Below, piece after piece: positions 10,304 to 23,900 of a stretch of 64,000 nt of DNA; positions within the stretch are counted from its first letter, which is position 1, and every line of letters starts with the position of its first letter. Source of the DNA: Camarhynchus parvulus (Eukaryota > Chordata > Aves > Passeriformes > Thraupidae). Position numbers and translations under genes: made by a program. The notes under the pieces were generated by a model. The model ran no database searches. It was given only the letters and a program-made list of their open reading frames with translations, and was not told where the DNA came from. The stretch spans positions 2,418,001 to 2,482,000 of the forward strand of contig NC_044600.1 in NCBI RefSeq assembly GCF_901933205.1. Direction: 5' to 3'.

Positions 10304-13300
10304 GTGAATAATCCACAGCTTCGTGGAACAGTCCAAAGGAAGCTGGGAAGCACAGCCCTCCCCTCGTCAGGGTGCGCTGGTTTGATGCCTTCTCTTCCCA
10401 ATGCCAGCAGATGTCATTGTCTCCTAATCTTTTTTTTTTTCCCCTTATCAGGAGTGATGCATTTAACTCAAAACCTCTCATTCACAAGCAGAGAGAGCTA
10501 CAAGTCATCCAGACAAATTTATTTTAGCTTGAAATGAGGGAAATTGGCTGATTTGCCACTTCGGCTCTTTCCAGAGGATTCCAGCATGTCTGGGAAGTCT
10601 GAGCTCACTCTCTACCTGCACGTAGCACTCTCCCAAAGCTCCCCTCATTTGATTTTCGTGCTGTACCTTGTGCCTCCAGCCCTCCCTGGCAGGGGGAAGC
10701 AGCATTCCCGGAGGGGAGCAGCTCCTTTCCGAGCATCCCCAGCGATTGGCAGCTCTTGGGCTTTTTAAATATTGCCCTGCCTTGAAAAGAAGCTGCAAAA
10801 TAAATGATCAGTGCATGGCAGCCCTTAGCAGTCTTCCTCGAGTGGTGGTAATGAAATCAAAGCAATTGCAGCTCAGGGGAGGTTGGATTTGGGGGTTTTT
10901 AAATCCGTTCTGGGAAGGTAAGGGCTCTCCATCCACTTTGCAGATTCAATAAGTAAGAATTTGGGGCTGCATAGATTCTTGTTAGAAGAAGAAAAATGAA
11001 ATGGAAATGAAAATAGTGGTCACAAACAGAGAAGGAGACTAAGTTTTCCTTCTGAAACAGGCAGTAAAACTGACATTATTCACACATTAGGCCTGACTTT
11101 GTCCTCCCATTCAGAGTATGGATTTTCACACCCCAGTTTTTAAACTATTTATACAGAACTCGGCTCACATAGGCAGTGCCTTTGATTTTCTTATCATCAT
11201 TCATATTTTCCTATTTAATTTACTGCAAGAGCATCAATGTTTGGTCTATTTCCTCATTTGAAATGTACTTATATCCTCACTCAGCTCCAAGGACAAAATC
11301 CCAATGCCACACTGCTGAGGGTGCTACAACAGAAGCTCAGGCTCAATCATTTCCCAGTAACAATACAGCTTTGATTGGGAGTCAAAAAGCTGGGAAGCCT
11401 TGAATGGTGATTCACATACCTGCTTCATATGTAATTTTGTCATCTTTAATACAAATGAACATTCAGACTTCAATCGCATTATGGGCTGCTCCTATCAAAA
11501 AATCAGTTCTGTAATAAAAAATATTCTCTCCTGCAACTAATGAATACAAAAGAGGTTTGCTCATTATCACTCCACTCATTGCCATCATTTGAAGAACTTA
11601 ATTAATGCTGTTACAAGCTGCTGCTTTCCTAGGAGTTCACAATCCAGCAGTTGGTAAAGTTGGCTGCAGCAGGTAGAATTGATATTTTGGAAGTGGTTGT
11701 TAAAAAATCACTCCAGAAAACACCTCCACGGAGCACGGAGAGCAGAACAGAATGCTGTCAGTCCGTGCATGGAACTGGGGGAGCTGGAGCCTCCCTCGGG
11801 AAATTAATGTTGGTGTCATTTGATTCTGATTCAAATTGAACCCCAAAAGTCCAGGTTTAGTTTTGTGACTGAGACACCAAAGCAGGGATAAGGAATTCTA
11901 GATTTCAGTTCAAAGTTTCTCACTGAACAGATGGGGTTTTGAAGGATGCAAGAGCATTTAAAATCAGAAAATAAGGAGATTTCACAATCACAGCATCCCT
12001 GCAACGCTTCAGTGTGTGCTTCAGCTGGGTGGGAAAGCCATGAAGTTTCTGAGCACCTCAAATTGCACTTTTTCCTAATGTTCCTCATAAAATGGATTGG
12101 AAATGCTGCAGATGACTTTGGAAGACAGTGAACAGCCCCATGCCACAGGTGACATTATAAAATTGTTTACTGAGATCCCTGTTTCACTGCTCTTACAAGC
12201 TTCCACACAGAATATATGTCTTAGATAAACTCAGATAGAAGAGTCTACCAAAAAGCCCAACACAAAAGAACATAAAAGTAAGATTGATAACAATTCCAGC
12301 CTATATCCTAGCATGGACGAGGGTTCATGAAGTTAAATTATTCCATTTTCTTTCCATTATTTGGGATAGCACTAATGGGTTCTTAACCTATTCCAATAAC
12401 AGTGCATGCAAGTAATTTTTATCTAATAAGTCATCCCCTCAATTTGTCTCCAGTGAGTAGCAGTGCAATATAAATGTTACATGGTGAAGTGAATTTTATT
12501 TTTCTCAGAGATTTATTCAGTTTGAAATTTCTGTTGGAGCCCTTTCAAAAAGTTGTGTCTGGTTCCCTCCACCACACAACAGCAACACTGAAATAGGAGT
12601 AGGCAGAGGAATTGCCCTCTGAAATTTGTTGCACCAACACATGGTTTTTAAAATTTCTATTCTAATCCAATCAAGATTTTGGACAAAATTTCTTCTTTCA
12701 CTGTGAAGGCCTAGGAAGACCACAAATCCTGTAATAGCTCAGGAATTTTTCAGTACTTTTGTCTTTGAGTCTTCCTCAGCTGCTCAGAGGACAATCAAAC
12801 ACACTGAGAACTAGTCCACAAATGGTGCAAACACTTTTATGTCAGAAACCAAACAGAATTGGTGCAATTATTCTTATCTATACACCCATTTAGCTATTGA
12901 TGTTTACAGACAGACTAAAATCTCAAGTCTGTGTTAAATTCCTTCATAATGAGGTGTCTGAGGTCTGAGGTGTACAAAAATATTGAAATTAAGAATAGTT
13001 ATAACATTTCCCATGGGATTTCAGCAGTTTACAATTTAGAGAATAAAAACATTTTAGATCCAGTTAAATACAAGGGTCCTTAGCTCTGACACTGCAGTTT
13101 TGAAAGCAAAAAGAGGCAACAACCTCTCACACCACCAATGGGCCTTGATACTGCACTCCACAAGCTCCCAAATTGCTTCCAGCAGTTCAATACCTCTCAC
13201 AGGGATTTCAAATTAAATGCAAAATACAGCCCCTGAAGTGGAAGGCTACTATTTTATCCAGATAACAACCATGGGAGAGGTCTCTCCTTCCACAGCATTT

Positions 13301-14736
13301 TGGAGAAATTACAATGCATTAGTAACAAGCAATCCAAAGGAAAAGTATAAAATTGATAGCCTAGAAAACATCCTGTGTAAAAATATCAAACTATATTTGG
13401 AAAAAGAGAAGAGTTTCCATATGAAACTGTGTCCTATAAACTTTGGGATGAAGGTGAACCTTCACCTGGAGAGAAACTGTTCTGTCGATAATGTGCTGGT
13501 GTTTGCTGCAGTCAGAGGAGCTCTGAGAAAGCAGCCCCAGTTTCCTGTCAATACAGCCCTGGGGTTTTTTTATAAGGACAAAAAACATCATTTGAATGTC
13601 AAAGCTTTTGATTTGGGAAAAGACTATCAAAGACTCAGGAAGTAAATGCAGGTCCAATTATTTTAAAATTTGCTCGTGCATGTCAGTGTTGTCATATGTG
13701 TGTGTGTCTCCTTTTTTCACAAAATGAAAAATGTCTCTAAAATGTCCCACTCGTGTCTCAGGGGCTTTTTCCTCTCCCTCATGATCTACATTCTCCAGAA
13801 TGCTGCAATGTGACTTGATAAGTCCATCAACAAATGGATTATAATGGATAGAAAAGGAAAATAATTTATATTTCATGATATGCTTTAAAGTACTCAACTG
13901 AAAGTCCCTTCAGGAAGCTGGTGCTCTTATTTCTCTAATTTTTATACAAGTAGGAAAAAAAAATATGGGTAGGTTAATTCTGTTTTCACTGGAAAACCAG
14001 AACCTCCACATCAGCAAAGTTGCCAGGAGTCAACTTGCACTCAAAAGAGAGAATCAGGCTGCAAACCTCAAACCCTGCACGTATCATTACCTCTTGAAAG
14101 AATTACAGAAACACAGGGAGTGACATGAACAGAGGCCTAACAATTGAAGACAACAAGCCCAGCAGCAGGCTTTGTCCAGGGCTTGCAGCTGGGTTTTCCC
14201 TCCCTGGGGTGGGGCAGCATCTCCAGGATGCCCCTGAGCTCCCTGCCCTGCATGTTCAGGGACATTTCTCTCCCAGGCACAATTAAACCCAAAGAGCTCA
14301 CAACACACACACAGATGTGGGTTTGCCACAAAGGAAAACAATTTCCTGCGCTGCTCTCTAGCTAAGTGAAGAGTGGGCAAGTGGGCAGATTTTATTGGAA
14401 ATATGGGATAAACCTTGCTGCTCTGGAGTGTTTATTTCAGTGCCTCTGCACAACCATTCATCACAGCAAGAAGAGGTGCTAAAGCCATTGTGCTAGAAAA
14501 TAATTTGATTCATGGCACTTGATATGGAGTCATCCCAATGTGACAAATCAAACTTTAGGCACTGCATCAAGAGCTATAAATGGTGAGGGATGTGTTGGGA
14601 AGCATGGATCCCACCTTGCTGGGCAGTAACTGAAGTGCCTTGATAAGGACATGGTGTTCTGGGCAAGAGAGGAGTGTGCTAACTGAGGGACTCCACGCTT
14701 TTGACATCACTGCATCAACAGACTTCTTCATTTCAG

Positions 14737-14815
14737 GAGAGGCAGCTAAAGATCATCTCAAAATGAAGATTGAGGAAAGCTATTGGAAGCCACAAGACTC
14801 CACATCCTGCTTGAG
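14737..14815 (+). other. exon-like segment, 79 bases, open frame, unrecognised
   Basis: An acceptor-like acttcttcatttcag (AG at 14735-14736) and donor-like ttgag/gtgatt (GT at 14816-14817) bound a segment with one open frame. The peptide is charged and evenly composed (EAAKDHLKMKIEESYWKPQD, then STSC). The same frame is open upstream to a TGA about 60 bases before the acceptor and closes with TGA right at the donor. The composition is coding-like, but the length is short and no protein is recognised. Confidence 0.15.
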
Positions 14816-17700
14816 GTGATTGAGATTGGCCTTGAGCCTTTTCTCCTCTCTCCCTCAGAGAACTCCCTCCACACACCACCACTCAAGTTTAAACCACAAT
14901 CATCTAACTAGTTCAATTATCCCAATTATTTGAAGCTTCTACTGCAGTTACAGAAGTTTCACTCCTTACTCTGGGTCACAACTCAATGTACAAACCCAGT
15001 TTTTTCTCAGGTTCTTCCTCGTTCCCTCCTGTTCCTTTCCAGCAGCTCCAAAAGCCATTTTTAAAAGGAAGAGACTCCTTAAAAGCCTCCTTTGAACCCA
15101 TACCTGCCATCACCATGTTTGTCAGCAAGTTCTTATGAGGGAAAATAAAAATATTTCTCTAAGATGCTGGGATTCAGCTCTTGGAGACAAAGCTCAGCTG
15201 GCTCCATGAATCATTTCCTTGATGATGAGCATGCACACCATGCCTTGTCCCCAAGAACTATTTTCTGGATGGCCAAAACACACCAACAGACCAAGAGCTA
15301 AACACGGGCACTAAACCCATTTCAACATTTAAGCTAAGCACTCAGTTTAGACTCTAACAGATTCTTTCATACTCTCCCTTCTTTGATCCCAAGTATCCTC
15401 TAGCTACTAACCTTGAAGGTAGCACAGAGATTAAATTCCCAGTGATACACTTAAATAAGTTGCTGTTAGCAATGTGTTATCGTGTGACACTCCAGCCTAT
15501 GAATCCTTTCTGTTGTCAATGACAGCTCAGTGATAAACTTCCCTCTCAGCCATAACACGCCCCTGATGCACCTTATTTTCCCATTTGCTTTTATGTTTAA
15601 CAAAATGTCACACAGATACAAATAAATAGGAATATATTGCATCAAATATTCCTCACGGTAGCATTTTCTTAACAGACAATGACACAGACAGATAGGTTTG
15701 TTTCTGTGGAAAATACAGGCAGATTTCACTGAACTGCCTTGTTCATCTCCAAGCGTAGACTCCCAGAAAAAACTTCAGACCAAGGTCCCCTCTCTGCCTC
15801 TGTTTCCAGCCCTATAATAATGCATATATTCATATTCTAAAATATTTTCTAAAAGCCATTTTGACTGCTTTTCATTTTGAGCAGTTAGTTTTCCTCCTGC
15901 TCCTTCTGATCATAAAGGTTAAAGAATTGGGAGTTTTTTTCTGAGCCTGGTATCCAGGACTTCACAGGAAGCATGCAGAAGCTCTATTAATTAAGGTAAC
16001 TGCTGCAGAAAAGTGTGTTATGCTGCATCAGCATCATGTAGCTGACCCAAAAAAAGGCTGTTTGTTAAGCCATCTAAGCTGCATGTAAATTCCAGCAAGA
16101 AAAGCCTGTGTTGGATCACATTTAAGACACAAGTTTAAGCATATTTTTCTACTCTCTGAAAACAAGTTTAAGGGGGAAAAAAAAAGTTTATAAACTCTTG
16201 GAAGTAAAGAGAAGAATATCAATATTCAGTAGCTCATAACACACACAGTGCTATGGGAAGCACTGCAATGTATGTGTGGAACTCCTGGCTCTTTTCTGTT
16301 AAGAATAATGCTGGGGATTCTGTAAAAAAAAAAATAAAAGCAACCAAATCCAAAAATATCATTATTCTCTACCACCAAGAACAAGAAACTTCAACAATCA
16401 AGACAAGTTAGTTCAGGGTACAATAAATATTTTCTTGGGACCAATCCAGGAAACCCACACAAGAGATTTTTCATGTAGCATAAAAGAAATACTGTACATC
16501 CAGAAATTATTCATTTCAACTGGCAATTTATTAAAGTGGGTCAATCATGCCATTTATTGCTCACTGTTCCTCAGCCCACACAGAGAATTTACTGTGTCAT
16601 CTTCATGTTCAACACACCAACTCAGGCATGCCAGATATCTCCATTCACACCAGGAAAACTCCCAGATTCCAGCACCTTTAACCAGAAGCCTCCTTTGTGC
16701 ACCCAGAAAAGTTTGTCCTTTGGGAAAAACACTGCAAAACCAGAGATATTCCTGCCCCACTTCCACATGAATCTTAAGGCTGCTTAAGGAAGTTTGCTAT
16801 GCCTCATTTGTCATGCTGTCCAGCCCCTGAGATCAAAGGGACAGCACACCTTCCCAAAGGTTTTAAGAATATGAGCCTATTACAGCATGGAAATGTTTAG
16901 GTATTATAGAGGGAAGTACAACAGGAAAACTCCTAACTAAATAAAGCAACTTCTAAATGAATCATTCAGCAGGATTCATACTCTGATACCTTTTCCCAGA
17001 GACAGCCTTCCCTCTGGAATACCCACAGACACACAATTGCAGGAAAAGACAGAGCTTCATAATTTCCAACAGCTCTTATTAAAAGCACTCATAACACTAA
17101 TAAACCTATTTCCTTTGTCATTTTAGTATTTCCAAATATTTCCAATTATCTGTATTTTAATCCCCCCATCTCTTGCTGCTGTGAGAGGAGAGGAGGAGCA
17201 GGAATGGTTTCCAGCTGGCACTCCAGTCACTCCAGAGGAATCCCAATAGCTCAGAACTCTGAGCTTCAGCACAGAAGGATCAAACAGCAAATTGAGTCTG
17301 GGGCCTCAGAGAAGCCTTGCCCACCTTCCTGATGCTCCCCCAGATCTTCTTCACCTCCTGTATCTCAAAGCCCCCCTCTGCTGCCCATCTCTTGTGCCCA
17401 TCCCACCTTTTCTAAGCCCTTTTTGACACACAGGACTGGAAGGAAATCTCTGCTTTCCCTGGCCCTGAATTTTTTTTCCAGCACCTTTAACTCAGAGAAC
17501 AGCACTGCAAGATCCGCACTGCCCATGCTCTGCTCTGAGTGGAAAACAGATAAAAACAGCAAGGACACCTTGAACCTCTTTTTAAACACTGGAACTAGAG
17601 AAGTGGAACTAAACCTGTTTTACTAAAGAAGCAGCAGAGCCAGGAGACAAACTAGCTTTTGGTTGCTGGAAGCTGTCAGAATTGTAAGGAATCCTATACA

Positions 17701-17745
17701 CACAAAAAAAACCCCCAAAAAACCAAAACAAAAAACCCCAACCTC
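17701..17745 (+). repeat. A/C-rich low-complexity tract
   Basis: Alternating A-runs and C-runs (A8C5, A6CC, A4C, A6C4). Same strand polarity as its counterparts elsewhere in the window. Confidence 0.88.
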
Positions 17746-19883
17746 CAAAAGAATCATCTTCTTTCAAGTAAAGGCCAACCTCTCATTTCACCATTTCTCC
17801 TTTGTAACCAACTCTGATCCAGGTCCACAATTACGATAAAGATATAGGGAAGGATTGTTTGCCTTTGCTTTGTTTAAATTTCTGCATAACCAAAAGTTAA
17901 CATGAGGACAGGACCTTTGGCCTCTTAACACCCAGGAAATGTGTATGAATCTCAAATTCAGGCAAAAAAAAGTTGGCACCCCTAGAATAACAAGAAATTA
18001 CTTAACAAAAATATATTAAGGTATTGAATGGGCTAAAAGGACTGATGATATTTGTTCATTTATTTGGCAGCAGTGCCCAGAGAGCAGCCAAAGGGGGTGG
18101 CTGGAAGAGATGCATCTGCTCCCTTTGCCACAGGTTCCAGCCCCTGAGCAGGACTGCAAAGCTGCTGCTGCTCTCCCACATGCACCAAAACTCCTCTCAC
18201 ACAGCTGCAGAGCTGGGAAAGGAAAAAATCCACCAAGATCTGATTTTACACTAAAAGCCTAATTATGGGGACAAGTCCTCTGCCAGCTCTGAAAGCGCTG
18301 GGACAAACTGACTGAAGTCATCGTTCTGCTCAGAAAGATTCCAGCTTCCTCAGAGATAAATAATTTGGGTTTGGTTGTCAGGGCTGGGGTAGGCCATGGG
18401 TTTGTGTCTTTGGGGAGAGTGGGAGAAGATTTTCTATGTTATTTTAAAGCATCCCATTCATTGCCAGGGCACCACACTTCATATTTCATGTTTTGCTGTT
18501 TCCCACTCAGTGTTAAGCTTGGAGATGCAACATGAAACTTCCAATTTTCTGTTACCAAATCTCTGAGTGGATGCAGGCAATTTGTGAGGACACTGATTAC
18601 TGGCTCCTTTACCACCACCTAAAAATCATATTACTAAACTAAAACAATTGCAAAACCTTTGAAGCTCTGACACAGCATTTGCCAAATAGAATAGTTCCCT
18701 TTGCCATGTAACTGCAACAATCATGTCTCTGGAAATGAAATTGAATGATCTCACAGGAATAATCTGCTTTTTGAACATGTATGTGCAACATTAGCTCTCA
18801 CCAGGGATGAAATCCCATCCTTCCTGGGATGACTTGTTTCAAAAGCTTCAGCTGCTGAAAGATTTGTGCATTCCAGAGAATTTACAGGAAGGTTATTTTG
18901 GGCTGCAAGTGGAGTGAAACATAGAAGCTGTGCAGATACAAGTCATATGGAGGAGTGAAATTTTTAGTGCCTAGTCAAGATCTAGAGTTTTCCAAATACA
19001 GCAGAAAATGTTTAAACATTAACAGGCAGACATCTGAAACAAATGGTGTTGGATAAAACCTCCCTCGACTGCAAGTATTTTAACAATTTCCAGATTGAGA
19101 GCATACTCATCTAATCAGTTTGGAAGTGCAGATTCCAGATTCCAGTCCTGCAGCATGCCCTCATCAGCCCCTGGGTTTTGTGGTTGGAGTCAGAGTTTGC
19201 CTCAACTCCAAGAGGGTTATTTGGGAGGAGAGTGGTGCTCAGTATGAGCAAAGGCAAAATTCAAATGTCTCCATTTCACTGGTCAAGACAGAAAAGTTAC
19301 TTCAACTGCATTAATGTCCATGAGTGGCTGAATTACCACCCTCTTTTTACAAAAAAATTATAACGCACAGCGCACTATTTTGTCAGCAATTGCAATTTAT
19401 ATGACAGAATAAAATTAACCTAAAGGTTTACTCTTTTGCCTAAGACAAGGGAACATGCTGAGTCAGAGTTAAGCCAGTGCAGCAACCTAAATACTGAGTA
19501 AATGAAAGGTTTTAGCAGCATCAGGAACAAGATGTCTCTTAAAAAGCTGATGTATCTGTCCTAGTTGAAACTTAAAGACATAACTGCAGTTTCTCTGTCC
19601 TCTTACAGCACGTAGATGCAGATACACAACACTTCAGCTTTTTGATTTGCCATTTTACAGAAAGGTTTAATGCTGAAACTCCTGCTGGAGCCCAGGCTCA
19701 GGGCACTGCAGTTCAGGAAGGCTTTGGGGCTGCTGCTGTCAATGCAGTCACCTCCATGTAAAATGTATTCCAGCACTGTACACCCACCGAGGTGTGCTGG
19801 AGGCACCCATCCACTGCAACTGAAAATTTCAACTATTTTATATGTCAGTAGAAACCAATATATAAATGTCTAATTCCATGGGG

Positions 19884-19900
19884 AAAAAAAAAAAAAAAAA
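19884..19900. repeat. poly-A run (17)
   Basis: An uninterrupted run of 17 A after gggg. No retroposon body was recognised upstream. Confidence 0.95.
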
Positions 19901-20039
19901 GAAGCATTTCAATTATTTGGTGTTAATTATTATTCTAGAAAGTGTCCAAACTACAAAGAGAGATATTGCTATAAGATTAATATGTGACACCCAAATCCAT
20001 AACATACACCTATGTGAGACAGGCTAGCAGCACTTCATC

Positions 20040-20260
20040 AGGCAGAGAATTTGCATGCTGGCAATTGCCAAGGCAGGCAGGATGTAATGCCTGATGAGAG
20101 CTGACAGGCAGGGGATTAACGAGAACACAGACAAGCAATTCCACCCTAGGTTTTACCTGTAACTGACACAGGTAGAGGTATTTAATGAATTATTCCAAAG
20201 AGATGAGCAGAGTGACAGAGTCCTCCACCTGTCTCACATCAGCTCAGGTGCTGTGTGATA
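20040..20260. promoter_or_regulatory. candidate conserved non-coding element with tggcaattgcca palindrome
   Basis: A perfect 12-base palindrome, tggcaattgcca (20059-20070), resembles an NFI full site with one base less in the spacer. Around it are cacctgt and caggtg E-box words, tttaatgaattatt and ggattaacgag with a CpG. There is no open frame of interest. Confidence 0.27.
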
Positions 20261-21464
20261 GCTCCTGGCACTGGGAGCTGCCTGGATGAATCCTGGGTGG
20301 AATTGCTGCCTCACTCACTGAGAGGCAGGAATCAGCTCCAAGCAGGTGAAATGCAAACTGACTTTACAGGGGGATCTCCGTACTGAACAGGGATACAAAC
20401 CCATCTACCAACAGGACTTTGCATTACATGGTTACACTTCTTTTTCAGGACAATGGAGAGACAATAAAGCAACTTGTTCAGGAGCCCAGAGCAATCCCCT
20501 GCCAAGGAGTCCCAGCACTCTGACTTGCTGGCATTATCCTTTCCATGGAGCATCACCCTCTCATTCCTCTGGCTCTCTGTGTGCTTCACTGAATATTCAG
20601 TCTGTGATCCACGGGACTACAGTGGGGTTTAGTTTGCCTCAGGATCAGAGATAAAATTTCTGAATAGAGCTTTGTTGCTTGGAGTGTTTAGTTTTCCTGT
20701 AACATCATTACTGAGTTAGCTACACACATCCTAGGACATCAATTCCAGATATCCTGCCAAAGATCAGATGAGATCCAAAGGACTGCATTCATTAGCTGCC
20801 AAAAAAGTGCTGGGGGGAAGGGATAGAAAATTGCCTGCATCTGTGATAGTGGGAAAAAGAAATACCACACAGTTGAATATGAAAATACAAGCAAATATTT
20901 ACACAAGTTAAAAATGAGTGTGGCAAACCAGATTTTATTTTCAAAACACAAATAAATTTCTGAAAGTTAGAGAGAGCGGATTTCTGAACAAAGTCTCATA
21001 AAAGCACTAAAGGAATATTTTCGCTTGATATTTAGGTAACATTTTCATTTGCTTACTTTTGTACTTTGTTCTTGTGGCACTCTCCCAGGAAGAATGGAAG
21101 GTGCTTTTCTTGATTGTTCCATTGTAGTGCCTGAATACAGCGTATTCTCTACAGATGGAGCTGTACATTAACAGAGCTGAGTTTGTACAAACAGTTCAAT
21201 CAATGTAACACAGGGATTAATCATCACATGCCTGATTTCCCATAAATGCTGGGGAGAAAAACGGGGGCTTGCAAGGAGATCCTTCTCAGCCCTCACAGGA
21301 GTTACGCGTTTTTCAACCTCTTAAGATACTTTGGCCTTCAATTCAGTAGAAAACATTTAATCTTTTTACTGGTTGCTCCCCCACCTGAGTCTCCTGAAAG
21401 CAGCATGAGAGGAGCTGGGGCACTCACCTGCTCCCTGGCATTGATTGCACTGGGGCTCACTGTG

Positions 21465-21489
21465 CACACACACACACACACACACACAC
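21465..21489. repeat. (CA)n dinucleotide microsatellite
   Basis: There are about 12 uninterrupted CA units. The run sits inside a long plus-strand open frame (21246-21815), where it would encode alternating His-Thr, so it helps keep that frame open and counts against a real gene. Its length makes copy-number variation likely. Confidence 0.97.
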
Positions 21490-22424
21490 CCCTTCACTCC
21501 AAAGGTGTTTTATTCCCCAGCTTCCCTCTCAAAGGCAGCATTTCATTGCTGTGCCTGCCTGTGCTGCTCCTCAGGAGCTGCAGCCTGCAGGGAGCTGTGC
21601 TGCACCAGGAACTGGGATTACACCCAAGGCTGGCCATTAAAGCAACGTGCATGAAGGTCTTCAGCTCCTTCAGATATGAATTATTCAAATTACACAAATA
21701 TCGTGGGTTTCCCTCCCATTCTGTGGATCTCTGCAGGGTTAATCTGAGATATGCAACTTCAACAGTTATAACACAATTCCTGGAATTGGGAATTGAAGCT
21801 CAACAGTGCCAATAAATGCAAAGAAAAGGGTCCAGTCCCATTTTCTATACATTGCTGCTAGCCCATTGTTAACCAATGCAATATTATATTTTTTTAAACA
21901 TCCTTCTCACTGATCCTTCACAACACCTCTAATTCTTCCCCTCTCCCTCACACCCAGTTACTTCACTTTTTTTGTAGGAGCCCAACAAATTTCCCACTTC
22001 AGAAAGAGGAAGGAACATGTAGTCCTGCTAACCTCTAAAAATCTGCAGAGTTAAGCTCTGGCTTCCTATTTTACAAATCATCTTTGGCAATCCCAAGTAG
22101 CCACTTAGCAGAATAAAAGCGTAACTATTACTTTTATAAATAGAAATGATGTATCCAATCCTTTTTCCTCTATTAAAGTCATTTAACAAAATGATGGAGG
22201 AAATAAAATTTCCCTTGTTTGGAGCCTTACATGCAACTTGCACTCTTGAAAAGTTTGCTTTCCTTGGATCATGGAAGGCCTGAAGGATTTGCCTTCTGAT
22301 GACCACAAACTCTGCTCCAGCCACTTGACTTGAGCCTTATAATTCCACCAGGAAAATCTAATTCCACAGAGCAAGATAACTCAATCCTTTCTGTGTTTTA
22401 TTTGACAAAAACAACAGGATGTGC

Positions 22425-22474
22425 TTATTTGTGTGTTATTCATTGTTCTTGTTTGTGTGATATTCATTGCTCCC
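22425..22474. repeat. degenerate two-copy repeat, about 27-bp period
   Basis: tatttgtgtgttattcattg and a diverged second copy (tgtttgtgtgatattcattg) lie head to tail. This is an older tandem duplication than the exact ones elsewhere. Confidence 0.65.
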
Positions 22475-23599
22475 TTCTCCAACGCCCTTGCTCTGAGAAA
22501 ATTGAAACTTCTCTTAATTAAGAAAAGTTCATTAGTTCAACAGATTCATTAACCTTTGTTGGGAAATGTACACTGAGCACCAAATTAATCAGGATTTTAA
22601 AATCAAGTCACAATTTCTCTGTGTATTACTTTTTAAAAATATTTTTTGATAGAGATGTATGCAAACACATCCTACATCATTTTGGGAATTCTTATTTCCT
22701 ACTTTAACTCCCCAGTGATCAGCTCTAACATCAAAATACGTTTTCTTATCTTATTTAAACAAAAGACTAATTTGAGAAACCACCTGGGACTTCAAACCTG
22801 TTTTCAGACATTATTAATTCAGGAGTATTAGGCTGTGCCCTCCTCTGACTCCAGCAGTGCCCACTGAAGAAATGTTCTTTCCACCAAATTAGCCCAATTC
22901 CCACTGATGAACCCCTCCAGATCTGTGTGGTTCTTAATCACTTTCCACCAAATTAATTCATTTATTTTGAGCTCAGCTTTTACCTATCAGGTCTTCACCA
23001 AACAGCTTCATTTTCCTTGGCAGGGCAGAGCAGAGGCTGTGATGATGCCAGGCCCATTTTTCCCTGGTTCTTTCTGGCTGTGGATAAATCCCAAAAAGCT
23101 GCATCACATTCAGATTTGAGGCTGCCCACCCATCCCTCAGGGCTCTGATTGATATTTGTTTCTAAAGACTCCACCAGATGTTAATAGTCCTGACTGACCT
23201 TTTTTTTTTTTTGCCGTTTCAAGTTCATTGCTCAAGAAGACATGAAAAGCAGGTGATTTTGACTCTATTCAAATCTTACATTGGTATTTTATTTGATTCT
23301 TTTCTCTCAGTTCCATAGTTAAGGCCACAGAGCCTATACCAGTGTTTTACAATCTGTCATGAATGTGAAAAGTTGACTCTACTGTAAAACCTTTGTTCCC
23401 CATAAAAAATAAGGGCAACAGCCTGTGGACCTGGGCAAGACAAGGCTAATTTAGGATCGATCAAGTCCTTTCAGTGTAACATCGACACAGGTGCCCTTGC
23501 AGCAAAGGCCAAACCCATCATCATTCTATCACATTTGTTTCTGAGCCCCTCTCATTACATTCCAGCTCCTAGTCCCTAATTTTTGGCACAGTTAAACCA

Positions 23600-23900
23600 A
23601 GAATTAGCATCTCTGTAGCTCCCTTTATCACCGCGTGCTGCATTTTCATATAAGAATTTTTCAAAGTGGTGTTGCCAGCTGCATGCAGTTTCCAAACAGC
23701 ACGGAGTACATTATTGGTGGGAAAATAAAGGCAGATTGAAAACTGCTCACAAGATGAGTATCAAAGAGTTAGCTCTTTAAAATACTTGTTTCACAGAAAT
23801 CAGCACATTTATATCAGACAAAAGGAGCTTGGGAAAAATTTCTCATCTTCAATCACATGTAGCTTACATTGAATTTGCTGTTTCAAATGAGTTTCAGTCT
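23600..23900. promoter_or_regulatory. candidate conserved non-coding element
   Basis: Repeat-free block with two adjacent CpGs in accgcgtgc (about 23630-23638), E-box cagctg (23676-23681), and tatcaaag and caatcaca words. CpG retention is the main clue to constraint. Confidence 0.24.

Larger units (their letters stand above)
8691..14736. other. gene-free stretch
   Basis: Holds two A/C tracts and the exon-like 10069 segment. A 142-codon plus-strand frame at 13217-13645 is not low-complexity, but it shows no recognised motif and no strong splice or promoter context. A G+C-rich patch spans about 10150-10750. Confidence 0.5.
14816..20039. other. gene-free stretch
   Basis: A+T-rich, with the A/C tract at 17701 and poly-A at 19884. 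The minus-strand word order near 15100-15140 (pyrimidine run, then gcag/gtatgg) makes a splice-like 28-base micro-segment without further support. Confidence 0.55.
20261..23599. other. gene-free stretch
   Basis: Contains the (CA)n run and the 189-codon frame that crosses it, plus the degenerate 22425 repeat and a T-run at about 23200. No gene was recognised. Confidence 0.55.

Noticed and set aside
21246..21815. 189-codon plus-strand open frame, the longest noted
   Set aside because: It runs through the (CA)n microsatellite and a stop-poor G+C-rich patch. It has no recognisable domain, and another plus frame and a minus frame overlap it.
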